Source of the DNA: Sitta carolinensis
Lineage: Eukaryota; Chordata; Aves; Passeriformes; Sittidae
Length of the DNA stretch: 64,000 bases
Direction: 5' to 3'
Assembly (NCBI GenBank): GCA_032173965.1
Contig: JAVUNC010000006.1
Location: forward strand, 35,621,870 to 35,685,869
Shown here: positions 61,634 through 64,000 of the stretch, in pieces
How positions within the stretch are numbered: position 1 is the first letter of the stretch
Layout of the letters: the number at the start of each line of letters is the position of its first letter
Notes under the pieces: model-generated
The model's database searches: none
What the model was told of the DNA's origin: nothing
What the model saw: the letters and a program-made list of their open reading frames with translations, nothing else
Translations under genes and position numbers: made by a program

Positions 61634-62130
61634 CTTTGGGTCTGGCTGGGACAGAGTAAATTTTCATTGTAGGAGACCATATGTGGCTGTGTTTTAGATT
61701 TATGACTAAACCAGTATTGATAACTACACAATGTTTTGACTGTTACAGAGCATCAAACAGCCTTCCCTGTTTCTCACTCTGTGCCCCACAAGCAGAAATG
61801 TAGAGAGCAAGGTGTTGTGAGGGAGCTCACCTGGGGCAGGTGACCCCACCTGACCAAAGGAATATCCCATATAACGTCACGCTTTGCAATGAAACCTGAG
61901 GGTGTAGTTTTAACCAACTAGTCTTTGCTCAGAGACAAGCTGGACATCAGACTGTTTGTGGGTGGAGCTGAGTGATTGCTTTTGCACTTGTGGTGGTTTT
62001 TTTTTTTTTTTTTTCCTCTTTCCTTATTAAACTTGCTTTAACTGGACCCACAAGTTTTTCTCACTTTTGTTCATCATATTCAGTTCCCTATCTCGCAGTA
62101 AGCAGGGGAGTAAGTAAGTGGCTGTGCTGA
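61634..62130 (+). mobile_element. Solo ERVL-like LTR, 3' end truncated
   Basis: The start 'tttgggtctggctgggacag', the words 'gaatatcccatataacgtca' and 'gacccacaagtttttctcac', and the ending 'ggggagtaagtaagtggctg' are in the order I recognise from a common avian ERVL-type LTR. The sense strand is plus: a U3 region with 'tgacgtcac'-type sequence (here 'taacgtcacgc') is followed by ATTAAA (62026-62031) and U5. An 18-base T run (61997-62014) has expanded inside it. The last few tens of bases of the usual LTR are missing, and no target-site duplication was found. It is a different LTR type from the minus-strand one at 3.3 kb. Confidence 0.8.
62026..62031 (+). terminator. ATTAAA polyadenylation signal of the ERVL-like LTR
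   Basis: ATTAAA, the common variant signal, lies just upstream of the conserved U5 words 'acccacaagtttttctcac', as expected for this LTR type. Confidence 0.55.
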
Positions 62131-64000
62131 ATTATAGTATTTACTCTCTTTTAGTTAAAAAAACTCAAAAATTATGGCCAGAAAAAATAACAGTAACTTT
62201 CTGAAAATAATTGCATGATTTTGTGGATAACTGCAGTGCACCACTTTTACACAGCCCAGGCAGTTTTCTCTTTTGCATAAGAATCCCATTAATTCTGTGC
62301 AATAGTGTGCAGGTGGTCTGGAAAGGGTGGGAATCCAAAGTGTGACATTGTTTTTTATATAGAGATATAAAACCTTTCCTCTAAAAGGAAATAATGAGTT
62401 AAAAGGCAAAGTCAGATGCAAACTAGTAGAAAACTAACTCTTGCTCTGCCTGTTAAAATAAACTTAGTAAAAGGTCATTGGTATAAACATTGTTAACCAA
62501 GAGAACTGTTTAAGCATTCTGTTTCCAAAAAAACTCCAAACCCCCCCAAAAATAAACAAACCCCAACACCCCTCAGGCAAAACAAATGGAAAAAAAGACC
62601 TAAATGTACCAGAATTGAGTTACCTCATATTTTTTGATTTCATATCTCATAACCTGAAGGAAACAGAATTAGAGAAAGATTAGCACTTGGTAAAACAAAC
62701 ATATAAAGAAACCAAGAATCAGTGAGCTTTTTCTCCAGGTTTGCAATTCATCTGAAGAACCACCTTTTCTGTAGCACAATACTAAAGAAAAAACTATTGG
62801 TATTTACCCGAATACTGCACAGAGCCCTTTTAATGTGTGCAGTTACTTAATGATTGTGCTCCATTTTGAATTAGTACGATTTTTCCTGAAATGGAAAACA
62901 AAATCTATGAAAATGGTGCTTTTCTCCAGAGGAATAAAAGCAGGACTGAAGCAAGGATTTCAGCTTTATACTGAATATAATCTGAATATAAATTTTTTTT
63001 TGTGAGACGGAGTGAGAAATTATATGGCAGAGTGGATCATCTGCATTTACTAAAAATAGACAGCCATTCCCCCAAAGCAGTGTCTTTACTTAAGTAATTC
63101 TAAAAGTTGTTTAGAATTACCCCACAGAATGGAAGCTATTACTGTTTCAGAGGCAAGTTATGCTTTTCCAGTGTATATTTCAGTAGAATTCCTTGGCTGG
63201 GTAGTATAATCTTATGAATCTTTTTCAATAATGTGGTTGGAATTTTGTTTAGCATCTCTATTTTATAACTGCATTGATGAGGCACTCTGCATAATTGTCG
63301 AGTATTTTCACAAAGAGAGGAAGTTTGACTGTGTACTGTTAGAATAATTGTAAAGCATAAATCATTATTTATTTGTCACCTGTGTGGAAATTGTATTTCA
63401 TTTACCTACAGTGTGGTGTTGGACACAGGAAATGGTGCAGCATATTAACAGCTTATGGAAACTGATTATTTGCAGCACCTGAGTGAACTGTACAAGTCAC
63501 TCAAGGGTAAAAAAAAATCTTAGAAGTCTGGACTTTGTGTTGAGGAACGCATGTTGGTATAACATAAAGCTGAAAATATGGAACCTGATCTGATATTCAA
63601 GGACCTCATAGTCTGCTGATGCCAAGAGTTCTTCTTATAGAAATACAGGACTGAAAGAAGCCTTCTAAGACAGTGTCACGCTAGGCTAGGTGGAAAAATA
63701 GGCAAAACCCCCACTAGTACTTGTTTGTGCTTTCACACCTGGTATGTCTGAGTTGCTGTATTAATAAAAGTGAATATATTTTATTACTTCATAGTAATAG
63801 ATATTCTCTCCCTCATTAGGTCTGTTGTGAAAAAAAGGTTCAAAATGCCTTTGATTTTGAATGACTGCAATTTGCTACCTTGCTCCACAGACTGTTTGAA
63901 TTTAACTTATCTAGTATCATGGTAAGAAACAAAGGAATGATTCATAATGTTGCAGACATTGTTTTTTCAAAAGGGAAAAAGAAGCCTAAATTATTAATAC
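62131..64000. other. AT-rich non-coding stretch to the window end
   Basis: No gene recognised. A short A/C-rich patch lies at 62525-62580. Nothing else is assigned. Confidence 0.5.

Overview
This window looks like AT-rich vertebrate nuclear DNA, most likely from a bird and probably a songbird. The evidence is the repeat content. It has several CR1 LINE fragments with avian-type 3' ends, two of them keeping recognisable ATTCTATG-type terminal repeats. It also has solo LTRs resembling ERVL-like and ERVK-like families that I know from avian genomes. No LTR or CR1 copy looks intact or able to move.

I find no host protein-coding gene, rRNA or convincing tRNA. The open reading frames are mostly short, lack recognisable domains and look like chance frames. 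The only frames I recognise are remnants of CR1 ORF2 and antisense frames across LTRs. The window is best read as intergenic desert or the inside of a very long intron.

Layout: 1-3.3 kb, nothing recognisable. 3.33-4.52 kb, an ERVL-like LTR on the minus strand, split by a second, unrelated LTR on the plus strand. 9.0-9.7 kb, an unexplained GC-rich block. 14.39-14.48 kb, a small CpG-rich islet. 15.2-15.8 kb, the longest open frame (190 codons, unrecognised). 16.73-17.14 kb, a second copy of the inserted LTR. 23.7-24.0 kb, CR1 (minus). 27.7-28.2 kb, a probable LTR-like element. 29.88-30.36 kb, an ERVL LTR scrap joined to CR1 (plus). 32.4-33.2 kb, an ERVK-like LTR with a short leader. 45.37-45.88 kb, a related solo LTR on the opposite strand with a perfect 6-bp target-site duplication. 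51.9-52.3 and 53.5 kb, CR1 (minus). 56.7-57.7 kb, the longest CR1 (plus), with decayed reverse transcriptase, next to a 19-bp tandem repeat. 61.6-62.1 kb, an ERVL-like LTR (plus). The remaining stretches are unique-looking AT-rich DNA with a few microsatellites and homopolymers.

Nothing here works together as a pathway or operon. What the window records is a history of retroelement insertions, including one clear nested pair. Family assignments rest on recognition from memory without a database search. I did not find an undescribed biological system.
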